A stretch of DNA of 64,000 nt. Origin: Oceaniferula flava. Lineage in GTDB: Bacteria; Verrucomicrobiota; Verrucomicrobiia; Verrucomicrobiales; Akkermansiaceae. The notes beneath the pieces were generated by a model. It searched no databases. It saw only the letters and a list, made by a program, of their open reading frames with translations, and was not told where the DNA came from. This document shows, piece after piece, positions 42,211 through 50,937 of this stretch (position 1 is the first letter of the stretch; every line of letters starts with the position of its first letter). Position numbers and translations under genes: made by a program. The DNA is taken from NCBI RefSeq assembly GCF_016811075.1, contig NZ_JAFBGL010000013.1, positions 16,810 to 80,809 of the forward strand, given 5' to 3'.

Positions 42211-43254
42211 TTATCGAGCCACCAGCGATTGCATCTCGATCACCGCGAAGTCGTCATCCATCCAATCGACATTGGTGGTGGTGATCAGCTTTTGCGCCTG
42301 CTTGGGCAAGGCCGCCATCAGCGCGTTGCGGCGACTTGGGTCGAGCTCGCCAAAGATGTCATCGAGCAGGTAAATCGGCAGCCGTCCGGCTTGTTTTTGC
42401 AGCAGCTCACCCTGGGCCAGTTTCATCGAGAGTGCCAAAGTCCGCTGTTGGCCTTCGCTGGCAAAATCATTCGCAGCCATGCCATTGATCGTCAGCCGCA
42501 GCTCATCGCGGTGCGGCCCGGCCACTGTCTGGCCGAGGCGGCGTTCGCGTTCGGCGGTCATTTCCAAACTTGCCGCAAGGTCATCGCCGGAGCCGGCTAC
42601 GTATTCCAGACCGACCCGTTCATCGCAGGAACTGACGGTCGCTTGCGAGGTCGATGCCTCAGGTTCTAACAACGCCACCAATTGCTTCCGCGACGAGGTC
42701 AGATAGTTCCCATGCTGAACTAACAGCCCGCTGTAAGCAGCCAGCTCATCCTCTCTAGGGAATTGGTCTTTGAGCAGGAGATTGCGCGCCTTCAGGACAC
42801 GTTGATAGCGGTGCAAGTGATCGCGGTAGACCGGGTCGACCTGGCATCCCAAGAAATCGAGATAGCGTTGTCGCACCTTGGCCGAGCCGCGCACCAGCTC
42901 CAGATCGTCATTGCCCATCCACACCACCAGACCACCCGCTCGCAGGTAGTCGCCCTGCTTTACCACGGCTTCATCGTCCACCTTCATGGTCAGCCCCTTG
43001 CGTGCGGCAAAGCGGACTTGGCGATCGCTTTCCCAGCAGTCGCCAGCGATACCAAACCCCGGCGTCTCCACCTGCACCATCCGCCCCATCCGCGAGCTGC
43101 GGGGCGATTGCAATCGGACCAGCACGCAGACCGCTTCCAGAATCGACGTCTTCCCCATCGCATTCGAACCGACGAATACAGCGCCCGATGCCGGCACTTC
43201 GAGAGCCAAGGCATCAAAGCAACGGAAGTTCTGAAGTCGGAGTGAGCTGAGCAC
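42211..43254 (-). CDS. recF: DNA replication and repair protein RecF
   Basis: 347 aa. ABC-type SMC-like ATPase: Walker A GSNAMGKTSILEAVC near 28, signature FASEGQQRTLALSMKLAQ, and Walker B IYLLDDIFGELD. Loads RecA at gaps with RecO and RecR. In many bacteria it sits with dnaA-dnaN-gyrB; here it stands alone between an esterase and yqeY. Divergent from yqeY across about 200 bp. Confidence 0.93.
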   Translation of the reverse strand: MLSSLRLQNFRCFDALALEVPASGAVFVGSNAMGKTSILEAVCVLVRLQSPRSSRMGRMVQVETPGFGIAGDCWESDRQVRFAARKGLTMKVDDEAVVKQGDYLRAGGLVVWMGNDDLELVRGSAKVRQRYLDFLGCQVDPVYRDHLHRYQRVLKARNLLLKDQFPREDELAAYSGLLVQHGNYLTSSRKQLVALLEPEASTSQATVSSCDERVGLEYVAGSGDDLAASLEMTAERERRLGQTVAGPHRDELRLTINGMAANDFASEGQQRTLALSMKLAQGELLQKQAGRLPIYLLDDIFGELDPSRRNALMAALPKQAQKLITTTNVDWMDDDFAVIEMQSLVAR

Positions 43255-43451
43255 GCGCGGATGGTAGGTTTTAACGCATAAATTCCAAATTCCAAATTCA
43301 GCGAAATCAAGCGAGCCGAATCATCGTGTCAGCCAGTCCGCATTCTATTCTTGATCCCCCGCCGGATCAGGGAATGATGTCGCCATGGATCGCCCGCTCG
43401 ACTTCTGACGGCGGGCCGTCAGCCATCAACCTTTTACCATCCACTACCATC

Positions 43452-43907
43452 ATGAGTTCTCTGACCAACACCATTCTCGAAGATATGAAAACTGCCATGC
43501 GCGAGCGCAACAAGGCAGCCCTCAACGTCCTCCGCGCCCTGAAAACAGCAATCACCAATGCCGCCATCGAAAAATCCGGTGCCGGCACCGAGCTGCCCGA
43601 TAACGAAGTGATCAACATCATCCGTAAGCAGATCAAACAGCGCCAAGACTCCATCGAGCAATTCGAAAACGCAGGTCGTGCCGAGCTGGCCGAGACGGAA
43701 AAGGAAGAAATCATCGTGCTGGAAACCTACCTCCCCGCAGCTATGAGCCAGGAGGAAATCGAAGCCGCCGTCGATGCCGCCATCGCCGAGTCCGCCGCAG
43801 AATCCCGCAAGGACATCGGCAAGGTGATGAACATTCTGCAGGAAAAAACCGGAGGACGTGCCGATGGCAAAACGCTCTCCCAGGCCGTGATGAAGCGCCT
43901 TTCCTAA
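43452..43907 (+). CDS. yqeY: GatB/YqeY domain protein
   Basis: 151 aa from the ATG at 43452. The YqeY fold: MKTAMRERNKAALNVLRALKTAITNAAIEK, KQRQDSIEQFENAGR, and EETYLPAAMSQEEIEAAV, matching the tRNA-binding tail domain of GatB. Function of the free-standing protein is not settled (amidotransferase-related). Followed 18 bp later by ispD on the same strand. Confidence 0.9.
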   Translation: MSSLTNTILEDMKTAMRERNKAALNVLRALKTAITNAAIEKSGAGTELPDNEVINIIRKQIKQRQDSIEQFENAGRAELAETEKEEIIVLETYLPAAMSQEEIEAAVDAAIAESAAESRKDIGKVMNILQEKTGGRADGKTLSQAVMKRLS

Positions 43908-43925
43908 CCGCGACATTCTCCCCCC

Positions 43926-44594
43926 GTGAAATTTGCCGCCATCATCGTCGCCGCTGGATCGAGTCGGCGTATGGGCTTTGACAAACTGCTCGCCGACTTC
44001 GCAGGCAAGCCGGTGCTGCAACGCAGCATCGAGGCCTTTGCCGCCTGTTCCGAGGTCAGTGAGATCGTTGTCGTCTGCCCCGAAGCCCGCTTTGATGAAC
44101 TCGACGTCGAGTTCTCCGAGCAGCTGATTCAGCGTGTCGACGGCGGCACCGACCGCCACGACTCGGTAGCCTCCGGTCTGGCCGTGCTCGCGGGCGACAC
44201 CGACTTCATCGCGGTGCACGATGGCGCCCGACCATTAATTTCGGTGGAGCAAATCCGCAAGGTTCTGCAATCGGCCAGCGAACACGGTGCGGCCGCCTCG
44301 GCGCGCCCGGTCACCGAGACCGTCAAACGTGCCGACGAACATGGCATGGTCTCGGCAGCCGTCAGCCGCGACGACCTCTGGCTGATGGAGACGCCGCAAA
44401 TTTTCCAAGCCGAGTTACTGTTCAAGGCTTACCGACAAGTGCAGGAATCCGGCGCACGCGTCACCGATGAAGTTTCCGCCATGGAACTCATCGGTCAGCC
44501 GGTCAAGCTGGTCACCAACGACAGCACCAACCCAAAAATCACCTACCCGGCTGATATCGAGCAGGCGCAAAAACATCTGCCCGCATCCACGTGA
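43926..44594 (+). CDS. ispD: 2-C-methyl-D-erythritol 4-phosphate cytidylyltransferase
   Basis: 222 aa with GTG start. Nucleotide-binding IVAAGSSRRMGFDKLLADFAGKPVLQRS at the N-terminus, DGARPLISVEQI near 98, and TDEVSAMELIGQPVKLV with ITYPADIE near the end are the IspD signatures. Third step of the non-mevalonate isoprenoid pathway. Its usual neighbour ispF is absent, so the pathway genes are scattered. Confidence 0.93.
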   Translation: MKFAAIIVAAGSSRRMGFDKLLADFAGKPVLQRSIEAFAACSEVSEIVVVCPEARFDELDVEFSEQLIQRVDGGTDRHDSVASGLAVLAGDTDFIAVHDGARPLISVEQIRKVLQSASEHGAAASARPVTETVKRADEHGMVSAAVSRDDLWLMETPQIFQAELLFKAYRQVQESGARVTDEVSAMELIGQPVKLVTNDSTNPKITYPADIEQAQKHLPAST

Positions 44595-44835
44595 TGACGC
44601 AGAGCTGATCGATCGTCAGACCTCATCGCACGCGTCCCTCATCGTGGGGGAAGGCTCGCCGCATGCGACTCAGTTAAAGCCTCTGGCCTCTGCGAGCAGC
44701 TCGCGGGCCGACCACTGCATGTGGATTTGGCATAACTTCTTGTGGGCTGCACAACATTTACATCAGCGCTCACAGCTTGTTTTATGTGAATGAAGATCAT
44801 GGTTAACATGACCATCAATCAATAAAACCAACCAC

Positions 44836-45492
44836 ATGAAAATCATCACGCCATTCGCATCCATCGGTTTAGCGGTCTTGTCGCTAAGCAGCGTCTCGCA
44901 CGCAGCCATCACCGTCATCAACTCAGATTTCAGCGCTCAATCGCTCGGCGACAACAGCTGGGCCGCCACCACTGTCGATACGATCGACGGCTGGACATTC
45001 ACCGGCTCGACCAGCGGAAGCGTCAATATTTTGGCAGACGGAGAACCCGCAGTCACATCGAACTCAGGAAAAGCAGCTGGCGACCAATACGTCGTCTTCA
45101 ACGAAGGTGGTTCGGCCACGGGAGGGACGCTCTACCAAACGATCACCGGGCTCACCATTGGGCAGCAGTATGAGGTTTCCTTCGAAGTGATTGAAATGTT
45201 CAACGGCAACAACAACGTGGCTCGCATCAATGGCGACTTCAACAGCTTGGGGAGTTCCATTGGCTCGGGTGTCGGCACCGACCTCACCATTGGCGATGGC
45301 GGAACGGTCTCTACGTTCACCTTCACAGCCACCGATGCCGAAGGTGTTCTAACCTTCACTGATGCCTCTGACGGGACCTCCGGAATCGACACAGGACTCG
45401 ACAACATCAGCATCACCGCGGTGCCAGAACCCGGCTCTGCAGCACTTCTCGGCCTAGGCGGACTGGCCTTGCTGTTACGCCGACGCAAGTAA
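44836..45492 (+). CDS. PEP-CTERM sorting domain protein
   Basis: 218 aa. Signal peptide 1-24 (SIGLAVLSLSSVSHA-A), body beginning ITVINSDFSAQSLGDNSW with an SGSVNILADGEPAV and GQQYEVSFEVIEMF pattern, close to PEP-CTERM proteins with a CBM-like or choice-of-anchor domain, then the tail VPEPGSAALLGLGGLALLL and RRRK. A fifth intact member, far from the array. Followed by its own terminator. Confidence 0.9.
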   Translation: MKIITPFASIGLAVLSLSSVSHAAITVINSDFSAQSLGDNSWAATTVDTIDGWTFTGSTSGSVNILADGEPAVTSNSGKAAGDQYVVFNEGGSATGGTLYQTITGLTIGQQYEVSFEVIEMFNGNNNVARINGDFNSLGSSIGSGVGTDLTIGDGGTVSTFTFTATDAEGVLTFTDASDGTSGIDTGLDNISITAVPEPGSAALLGLGGLALLLRRRK

Positions 45493-45525
45493 GGCCACAT
45501 CTGCACACTCACCACTTTTCTCACA

Positions 45526-45569
45526 CGTCACCTCACACGGCTTTACTTGCCTGGGAGGTGGCGTTTTTT
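45526..45569 (+). terminator. Rho-independent terminator of the lone PEP-CTERM gene
   Basis: CGTCACCTC (45526-45534) and GAGGTGGCG (45555-45563) pair over 9 bp (one T-G) with a 20-base loop, followed by six T (45564-45569). Confidence 0.8.
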
Positions 45570-45620
45570 GTGCCACGCTCAAACCGGTGGAGGGTAGCGC
45601 GATGACAAGGGCTTAAACGC

Positions 45621-46007
45621 CTAGGCCCAATCGGGGAGTTCCAATTTGAACTCAGGCACCTTGGCCAGGACCTTTTTGCCTTCGGCGGTGGTGCCGAAGA
45701 ACGATCCACTGGCTACGGCATCATCGCCGATGACGTGGTAGCTGTTGTAGGAAAAATCGTCACCCGGCTCGAGTGCGGGAGTTTGTCCGACCACGCCATC
45801 ACCTTCCACCACGCAGACCTCGCCTTCGCGCTCACGCACCACCCATTTCCGACCGAGGATTCTGACGCGCTCGGTGGATTCGTTGACGATGGTGATGAAG
45901 TAGACGAAGGGGTGAGGTTTGTCCGCAGGAGCATCCAGACTGGGCATGTAGACGATGTCGTCCACACGCACGGTCAATCCTTCCAGCTCTTGGTATTTCT
46001 TAGGCAC
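45621..46007 (-). CDS. apaG: ApaG domain protein
   Basis: 128 aa from a GTG at 46005-46007, the first start in frame that gives the usual ApaG length (about 125). The longer open frame overlapping def antisense-frame codons is not real N-terminus. The ApaG domain shows FVYFITIVNESTERVRILGRKWVV, VEGDGVVGQTPALEPGDDFSYNSYH and GSFFGTTAEGKK. Function uncertain in bacteria (binds nucleotides or protects against metal efflux, by family reports). Starts 31 bp after def, end of the tonB operon. Confidence 0.85.
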   Translation of the reverse strand: MPKKYQELEGLTVRVDDIVYMPSLDAPADKPHPFVYFITIVNESTERVRILGRKWVVREREGEVCVVEGDGVVGQTPALEPGDDFSYNSYHVIGDDAVASGSFFGTTAEGKKVLAKVPEFKLELPDWA

Positions 46008-46038
46008 AGTGGCAGGGGTGAAAAAAGCTCTTGGGAAA

Positions 46039-46590
46039 TCAGCCTTGATGGGCTGCGAGACGGCGCAGTTTGCGTTTGATACTGACCTTGGCTGCGGGGC
46101 TGATGCGATCGACAAACAAGGTGCCATTGAGGTGGTCCACCTCGTGTTGAATCGCGCGGGCGAACAGGCCGTCGGTTTCCAGCTCCATGATGCTGCCATC
46201 GAGCAGTTCCAGCTTGGCTTTGACGATGGTTGGGCGGCGCACGTTGGCGCGAATGTCATGGATACTCAGGCAGCCTTCGCTGTCGCTTTCGCGTGGGCCA
46301 TCGAGTTCCAGCTCCGGGTTGATGAAGATCAGCGGCATGATGTCCTCCATTTTGGCATCTTCACCGTTCACCTTGAGGAAGGAAACGCAGTCCGGATCGT
46401 GAGAAACATCCACCACCGCCATGCGCAGTTCCTCGCCCACCTGAGGGGCGGCCAGACCGACGCCATTGGCATCCACCATGGTCTCCACCATGTCTTCGGC
46501 CAGTTTCAAGATCGTCTCATCGACCACTTGAACAGGTTTGCATTTCTTGCGAAGCACAGGGTCTCCGTATTGGGTAATGTCTAAAATCAT
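46039..46590 (-). CDS. def: Peptide deformylase
   Basis: 183 aa. All three motifs present: GVGLAAPQVG (near 43-52), EGCLSI (near 105) and QHEVDHLNG (near 148, with the metal-binding His pair and catalytic Glu). It removes the formyl group from nascent proteins. Follows exbD by 11 bp on the minus strand. No fmt gene is adjacent. Confidence 0.95.
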   Translation of the reverse strand: MILDITQYGDPVLRKKCKPVQVVDETILKLAEDMVETMVDANGVGLAAPQVGEELRMAVVDVSHDPDCVSFLKVNGEDAKMEDIMPLIFINPELELDGPRESDSEGCLSIHDIRANVRRPTIVKAKLELLDGSIMELETDGLFARAIQHEVDHLNGTLFVDRISPAAKVSIKRKLRRLAAHQG

Positions 46591-46601
46591 AATTTGTCAG
46601 G

Positions 46602-47039
46602 CTATTGGGTATCGATGGTCGACTCCGGAAGTTTCACCCGTGACGGCACGTCCTTCGGGTTGATTCCTGCGGCGATCAGGGCGTTTTGAATTTTAATGAA
46701 TCCCTCCAACTGCAGCCCCTTGTCGGGCTCAAGTTCAAGTTTTCGGCTGGGGAACTTCTCACGGAACACCTTGAGATAGTCAACCAACATTTCATCGGGA
46801 ATGCGGGTGGCATCGAGAGTGATCATGCCCTCGGCGGAGATCGCCAGCACGGCGGCAGGCTCCACCACTTCGGTCGTGGTCTTGGAATCCTGCACCAGCG
46901 CCAGCTCGATATTCATCACCGGGCGTTTGGTTTTGGGGTCAAACTCGACGGCAAAGTAGATCAGCAAAATCGCCAAGATGTCGATCAAGGGAATGATCGG
47001 CACAGGCGGGATTTTACGTTGGATGCGCTGGAACTCCAA
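46602..47039 (-). CDS. exbD: ExbD/TolR-type biopolymer transport protein
   Basis: 145 aa with a TTG start at 47037-47039. MEFQRIQRK is the cytoplasmic part, PVPIIPLIDILAILLIYFAVEF the membrane helix with the conserved Asp, then a periplasmic domain of about 100 residues. Lies 12 bp after exbB and 11 bp before def. Together with exbB and the TonB gene upstream it forms a complete energy-transduction set. Confidence 0.9.
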   Translation of the reverse strand: MEFQRIQRKIPPVPIIPLIDILAILLIYFAVEFDPKTKRPVMNIELALVQDSKTTTEVVEPAAVLAISAEGMITLDATRIPDEMLVDYLKVFREKFPSRKLELEPDKGLQLEGFIKIQNALIAAGINPKDVPSRVKLPESTIDTQ

Positions 47040-47051
47040 GGGATCTGACGG

Positions 47052-47726
47052 TTAGCGGTTTTTGAAAAACACATGCTGATGGCAGGCGGAAGTCACCTTG
47101 CCCATCAGAACTTCGAGACGGGCGGCCATCAACTCAATCTTACGGTTGAAGTGGCTGTGGGCGATGACGGTGGGAACGGCCACGGCGAGGCCGGCCACCG
47201 TGGTGTTCAGCGCCATGGCAATGCCCTGCCCCACACTGGCGTGATCCGCGGACTGGCCTACGCTGGCAAAAACGATCACCAATCCACTGGCGGTGCCCAG
47301 CAGGCCTAACAATGGAGCGATGGTGATCACCACCTCTAGTGTCGGCATGCCGGTGTTCATCTTGACAATTTCCTCGCGAGCGGCCGACTGCACAGCCTCC
47401 TGCACCTCGCCCTGCGTTCTGCCGGCATTGTGCAGCGCCACTTGGCACAGGCGGGCCAGAGAGGTTTCTCCGGCAGTGAACTGATCCTGCAGACCATTCA
47501 AGCTGCCTTTTTCCAGATGCTCTTCGATTTTCTCCACCTCACTGACCAGCTTGCTGGGAATGATCAGGGACTTGGTGAGGGTCATGATTTTATAAGCGAC
47601 CACCGCCACGGCCAGGACCGAACAGATCAGGATCGGCACCATGAACCAGCCGCCGTTTTTGAAGAAGTTCCACACGGTTTCCCAAGCTTGGGGATCTGCG
47701 TTGTTCATTAGGATTTGCGTTATCAT
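47052..47726 (-). CDS. exbB: ExbB/TolQ-type proton channel protein
   Basis: 224 aa from the ATG at 47726 (a farther start at 47762 is less likely). Helix 1 WFMVPILICSVLAVAVVAYKIM, then the MotA/ExbB domain with VVITIAPLLGLLGTASGLVIVF and IAMALNTTVAGLAVAVPTVIA. Standard short ExbB without signal peptide, unlike the one at 342. Lies 114 bp after the TonB stop. Confidence 0.92.
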   Translation of the reverse strand: MITQILMNNADPQAWETVWNFFKNGGWFMVPILICSVLAVAVVAYKIMTLTKSLIIPSKLVSEVEKIEEHLEKGSLNGLQDQFTAGETSLARLCQVALHNAGRTQGEVQEAVQSAAREEIVKMNTGMPTLEVVITIAPLLGLLGTASGLVIVFASVGQSADHASVGQGIAMALNTTVAGLAVAVPTVIAHSHFNRKIELMAARLEVLMGKVTSACHQHVFFKNR

Positions 47727-47840
47727 GGATAAATTTTCGATGCACAGGAAATGCACTGCCACAGCCGGATGATCCAGCGGGAAATGGTGATTTCTTTTGG
47801 CGCGCGGCGTGGCCTCGGGCGACGGCTACGTGCTGGATGC

Positions 47841-49094
47841 TTAGAAGTAGAAGTTATAGATCAATTCGAGATGCTCCCCATTGAGCTCCTTGATGACATC
47901 TTTGGACATTTTGGGAATTTTCGCCTGACGGATGGCGCGCTGGGTAAATCCGCGTTCGATGAGATTTCCCTCGACCGCTTCCACCAAGCGGACACTGGTG
48001 ACTTTGCCTTGCTGGTCGATATAAAAGCGCATGGAGATCACGCCGGGCACGATGTGATCTCGGTATTGCTCGCAGTTTCGCCGCCATTGCAGCTCCACCG
48101 CCTTACTGATCAGTGCCTGATAACGCCCGAGCGGTGAGTTTTTGACATTGAGCGAGCTTTTCCCCCGACGCGAGATCGAGCCGGTGACCCTGGTTTTACG
48201 CGAGAGCCCGCTGAAGTTGTCTTTTTTGGGAGTTTGTTTGATGGCGTCCCCCTGCCCTTCTGTTTTCGACCCCTCGTTCGGCTTCTCCTTCGGACTTTCC
48301 TCAGCCTTCGGCTCATCCTGAATGCTGGCTTTGCCATCGCCGCCGTCGCTGTTCGGCAGAATCCGGCCCTGCTCGAGGTGCTTGCTTTTCGCCTTGGCAG
48401 ACGACCCCTCCTCAGGTGTCGGCACATCGAGCTTGGGGGCATCGTCGATGGTTTCGGAGTCCTTGCGAGCCGTTGCCTCCTGCGGCGTCTCGGTGTATTC
48501 GCCCGTCTGATCCATGCCCACCGAGCCATCTTGGTGATCACGGTCGACCGTTTCCACGTGCCCCGGGTGCAGCGGGTTCACTCCATCCTGCGCGGGTGTG
48601 TTCGGCGCGGCGCCGGGTGTGGGCGCCAGCTCGGAGGCGGCACGGGTGTCGCGATCGCCGAGAATATCGGTCGGGGCATCCGGAGTGCCCGCTTGCTCGG
48701 CCGAGGTGCGGGCGAATCGGCGCTCGCTCACCTCCGGAGCCTTGGCGGGTTCAGGTTTTTCCACCTTGGGTTTCACCACCACCGACGGTTCGGGAGTGGG
48801 TTCCACCTCAGGTTTCGGTGGCTCGGGAGCTTTGGGTTTCGGTTGCTGTTGCGCCAGTTCAGGAGCAGGCTCCGGCAGTGCTGGTGGCTTCGGTTCCGGG
48901 AGCGTCTGCATTTGCCGCAGCACCACGGTGACCTCAGGCTCCACCTGCGGCTCGCTTGGTGGCGTTTGGTAGGCAAATAGCGGAAGGTCCCACATCAGGA
49001 GGAGAATCCATGCGACAAAAACCAGGCCGTGCACCCCCAGCGCCGCGATCACAGAGATGGCGGCTCGTTTTTGCAGCAAGGTGAACTGGCTCAC
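47841..49094 (-). CDS. TonB-like energy transducer
   Basis: 417 aa with GTG start. Membrane helix at about 14-36 (AALGVHGLVFVAWILLLMWDL), a long Pro/Lys/Glu-rich periplasmic linker (about 55-300), and a C-terminal TonB/TolA domain (about 320-417: ISMRFYIDQQGKVTSVRLVE, GFTQRAIRQAKIPKMSKD). Spans the periplasm to energise outer-membrane receptors. It is the first gene of a minus-strand set with exbB and exbD, followed by def and apaG. Divergent from the pseudouridine synthase gene. Confidence 0.85.
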   Translation of the reverse strand: MSQFTLLQKRAAISVIAALGVHGLVFVAWILLLMWDLPLFAYQTPPSEPQVEPEVTVVLRQMQTLPEPKPPALPEPAPELAQQQPKPKAPEPPKPEVEPTPEPSVVVKPKVEKPEPAKAPEVSERRFARTSAEQAGTPDAPTDILGDRDTRAASELAPTPGAAPNTPAQDGVNPLHPGHVETVDRDHQDGSVGMDQTGEYTETPQEATARKDSETIDDAPKLDVPTPEEGSSAKAKSKHLEQGRILPNSDGGDGKASIQDEPKAEESPKEKPNEGSKTEGQGDAIKQTPKKDNFSGLSRKTRVTGSISRRGKSSLNVKNSPLGRYQALISKAVELQWRRNCEQYRDHIVPGVISMRFYIDQQGKVTSVRLVEAVEGNLIERGFTQRAIRQAKIPKMSKDVIKELNGEHLELIYNFYF

Positions 49095-49188
49095 GTGTGG
49101 ACTCTATGAGGTCGTGGCAAAATCTCAAATCTAAATCGACCAAGACTGCGCGTTGACTTCACTCTCCCCAGCCTGCAGCATCTCGGCC

Positions 49189-50133
49189 GTGAATATTCAG
49201 GTGGAAGACATCGAGGCGCAGCGCATCGACCAATTTTTAACAGCCCGTCTGACGGAGCTGTCGCGCTCGAAAATCCAGTCGCTACTCAAATCCGGTCATA
49301 TCCTCCTCAATGGCCAGCCGGCCAAGGCGAAGCAGAGCGTGGCTCATGGCGACCAGATCTCGATTGAGCTCCCCGATGAAAAACCCAGCGAAGGCGTGCT
49401 CGCCCAAGACATCCCTCTGACCGTGCTCTATGAAGACGACGACATCATCGTCATCGACAAGGCACCCGGCATGGTGGTGCACCCCGCGGCAGGCAACGAC
49501 GACGGCACCCTAGTCAACGCCCTGATGCACCACTGCCAAGGGAAACTTTCCGGACTGAGTCAAAAAAATGGCGACGAATACGAGATCAACCCTCAGCGAC
49601 CCGGTATCGTGCACCGACTCGACAAAGACACCTCCGGCTGCATGGTGGCAGCCAAAACCGACGAAGCCCACCGTCACCTCTCCGCGCAATTTGCCTCGCG
49701 CAGCAATGAAAAACGATACCTCGCCGTGGTGCAGAGCCAACCGAACAAAAGCGAAGACACCATCTTCACCCACATTGGTCGGCATCCGGTCAACCGCATG
49801 AAAATGACGGTGGTCAATCCCGGCAGTGGCAAGACAGCCATCACCGACTACCGCGTGCTGCACAGTGCGGAAAACGGCACCAGTCTCGTGCTCTGCGACC
49901 TCCATACCGGACGCACCCACCAGATCAGGGTGCACATGGTCCATCTCGGCACCCCGATTTTAGGCGATCCCATTTATGCCAAACCGGCACGTCAACCGGA
50001 GCAGCCGGGTCGATTGATGCTACACGCCTGGCAGCTCGTCATCGATCACCCACGCAGCGGAGAACGGCTTGCTTTCCAGGCGCAGATCCCCAAGGAATAT
50101 CTCCCGTGGACGACGGCAGCCGGATTAGAATAA
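49189..50133 (+). CDS. RluA-family pseudouridine synthase (RluD-like)
   Basis: 314 aa from the GTG at 49189; a TTG at 49153 would add 12 residues. S4 domain (RIDQFLTARLTELSRSKIQSLLKSGHILLNG) followed by the RluA catalytic domain with the Asp-bearing PGIVHRLDKDTSGCMVAAKTD and the LHTGRTHQIRVHM motif. It isomerises uridines in 23S rRNA. Standalone gene divergent from tonB. Confidence 0.92.
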   Translation: MNIQVEDIEAQRIDQFLTARLTELSRSKIQSLLKSGHILLNGQPAKAKQSVAHGDQISIELPDEKPSEGVLAQDIPLTVLYEDDDIIVIDKAPGMVVHPAAGNDDGTLVNALMHHCQGKLSGLSQKNGDEYEINPQRPGIVHRLDKDTSGCMVAAKTDEAHRHLSAQFASRSNEKRYLAVVQSQPNKSEDTIFTHIGRHPVNRMKMTVVNPGSGKTAITDYRVLHSAENGTSLVLCDLHTGRTHQIRVHMVHLGTPILGDPIYAKPARQPEQPGRLMLHAWQLVIDHPRSGERLAFQAQIPKEYLPWTTAAGLE

Positions 50134-50188
50134 TCCCTCAGACGCTATTCAGATTGCGCCAGTGGCTATTTCCAGCTAAACTATACCT

Positions 50189-50443
50189 ATGAATGACGAG
50201 TCACTGATCGATGCCCTGCTTCCCGCTGTTAAGCAGCAAATCGAATCGGCCGAGACGCCCTACGTCAAAGTCACCTACACCCGGCTTGTTGAACAGGAAG
50301 GCCTGAGCCCCGACGAAGCGGTTGAAGCGATTGCCCTCTGTCTCGCGGACGAAACCAACCGCATGTATATCGACAAGCGCGATTTTGATCAGAACCGCTA
50401 CCAGGAACTTCTCTGCACCCTACCGGAATCGCTGGAAGAATAA
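50189..50443 (+). CDS. Small acidic protein of unknown function
   Basis: 84 aa, strongly acidic with no Cys-rich or membrane features. Helix-rich (DEAVEAIALCLADETNRM, KQQIESAETPYVKVTYTRLVE). Not recognised. It lies 56 bp after the pseudouridine synthase and is followed immediately by a hairpin terminator, which supports its being a real gene. Confidence 0.6.
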   Translation: MNDESLIDALLPAVKQQIESAETPYVKVTYTRLVEQEGLSPDEAVEAIALCLADETNRMYIDKRDFDQNRYQELLCTLPESLEE

Positions 50444-50445
50444 TA

Positions 50446-50470
50446 AACGCAGCCGTTTTCTGGCTGCGTT
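50446..50470. terminator. Bidirectional-looking terminator
   Basis: AACGCAGCC (50446-50454) and GGCTGCGTT (50462-50470) form a perfect 9-bp stem with a 7-base loop. It ends the small gene on the plus strand and, with TATTATT following on the minus strand, could serve rbfA too. Confidence 0.7.
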
Positions 50471-50530
50471 GTGATTCGGTCGTTGGTCCGTGCTGTTCGT
50501 AGGCGCTTCAAGCTTGCGACGCTAGGCGGC

Positions 50531-50902
50531 TTACTTGGCCTCATCTTCGTCTTCCTCAGGCGGTGCCTTGGGAAGCTTATCGACCTCCTCGAGGATGTTG
50601 ACCATTTCCACCCCGCGCTCGGCAGAGTTATCGACGCGGAAATCGAGAATCGGAGTGCAGCGAAGCACCACGCGCTTGGCGATGCGGCTTTGGATCAAGC
50701 CGCGCTTTTGCGCCAGTTGTTCCAGCACCGGCTCGGCCTTGCCGCCCAGCACACTGATGAACACCTTGGCTTCGCGTAGATCCTGAGTGATCTCTGCCTC
50801 GCTGACGGTGACCAGCAAGCCAGGGAACTCGAAATCGCGCTGCACGATGGTGCTGATTTCGCGGCGAAGCAATGCGTTGATTCTATCGAGTCTCTGGCTC
50901 AC
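50531..50902 (-). CDS. rbfA: 30S ribosome-binding factor A
   Basis: 123 aa with GTG start. The KH-like fold is clear: QRLDRINALLRREISTIVQRDF, VTVSEAEITQDLREAKVFISVLG, and RVVLRCTPILDFRVDNSAERGVEM. It matures the 16S rRNA 5' end. Last gene of nusA-infB-rbfA; begins 35 bp after infB. A long acidic C-terminal tail (PPEEDEDEAK). Confidence 0.93.
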   Translation of the reverse strand: MSQRLDRINALLRREISTIVQRDFEFPGLLVTVSEAEITQDLREAKVFISVLGGKAEPVLEQLAQKRGLIQSRIAKRVVLRCTPILDFRVDNSAERGVEMVNILEEVDKLPKAPPEEDEDEAK

Positions 50903-50937
50903 GGTATCAATAATTAAGATTTAATCCGATCTTCCGA

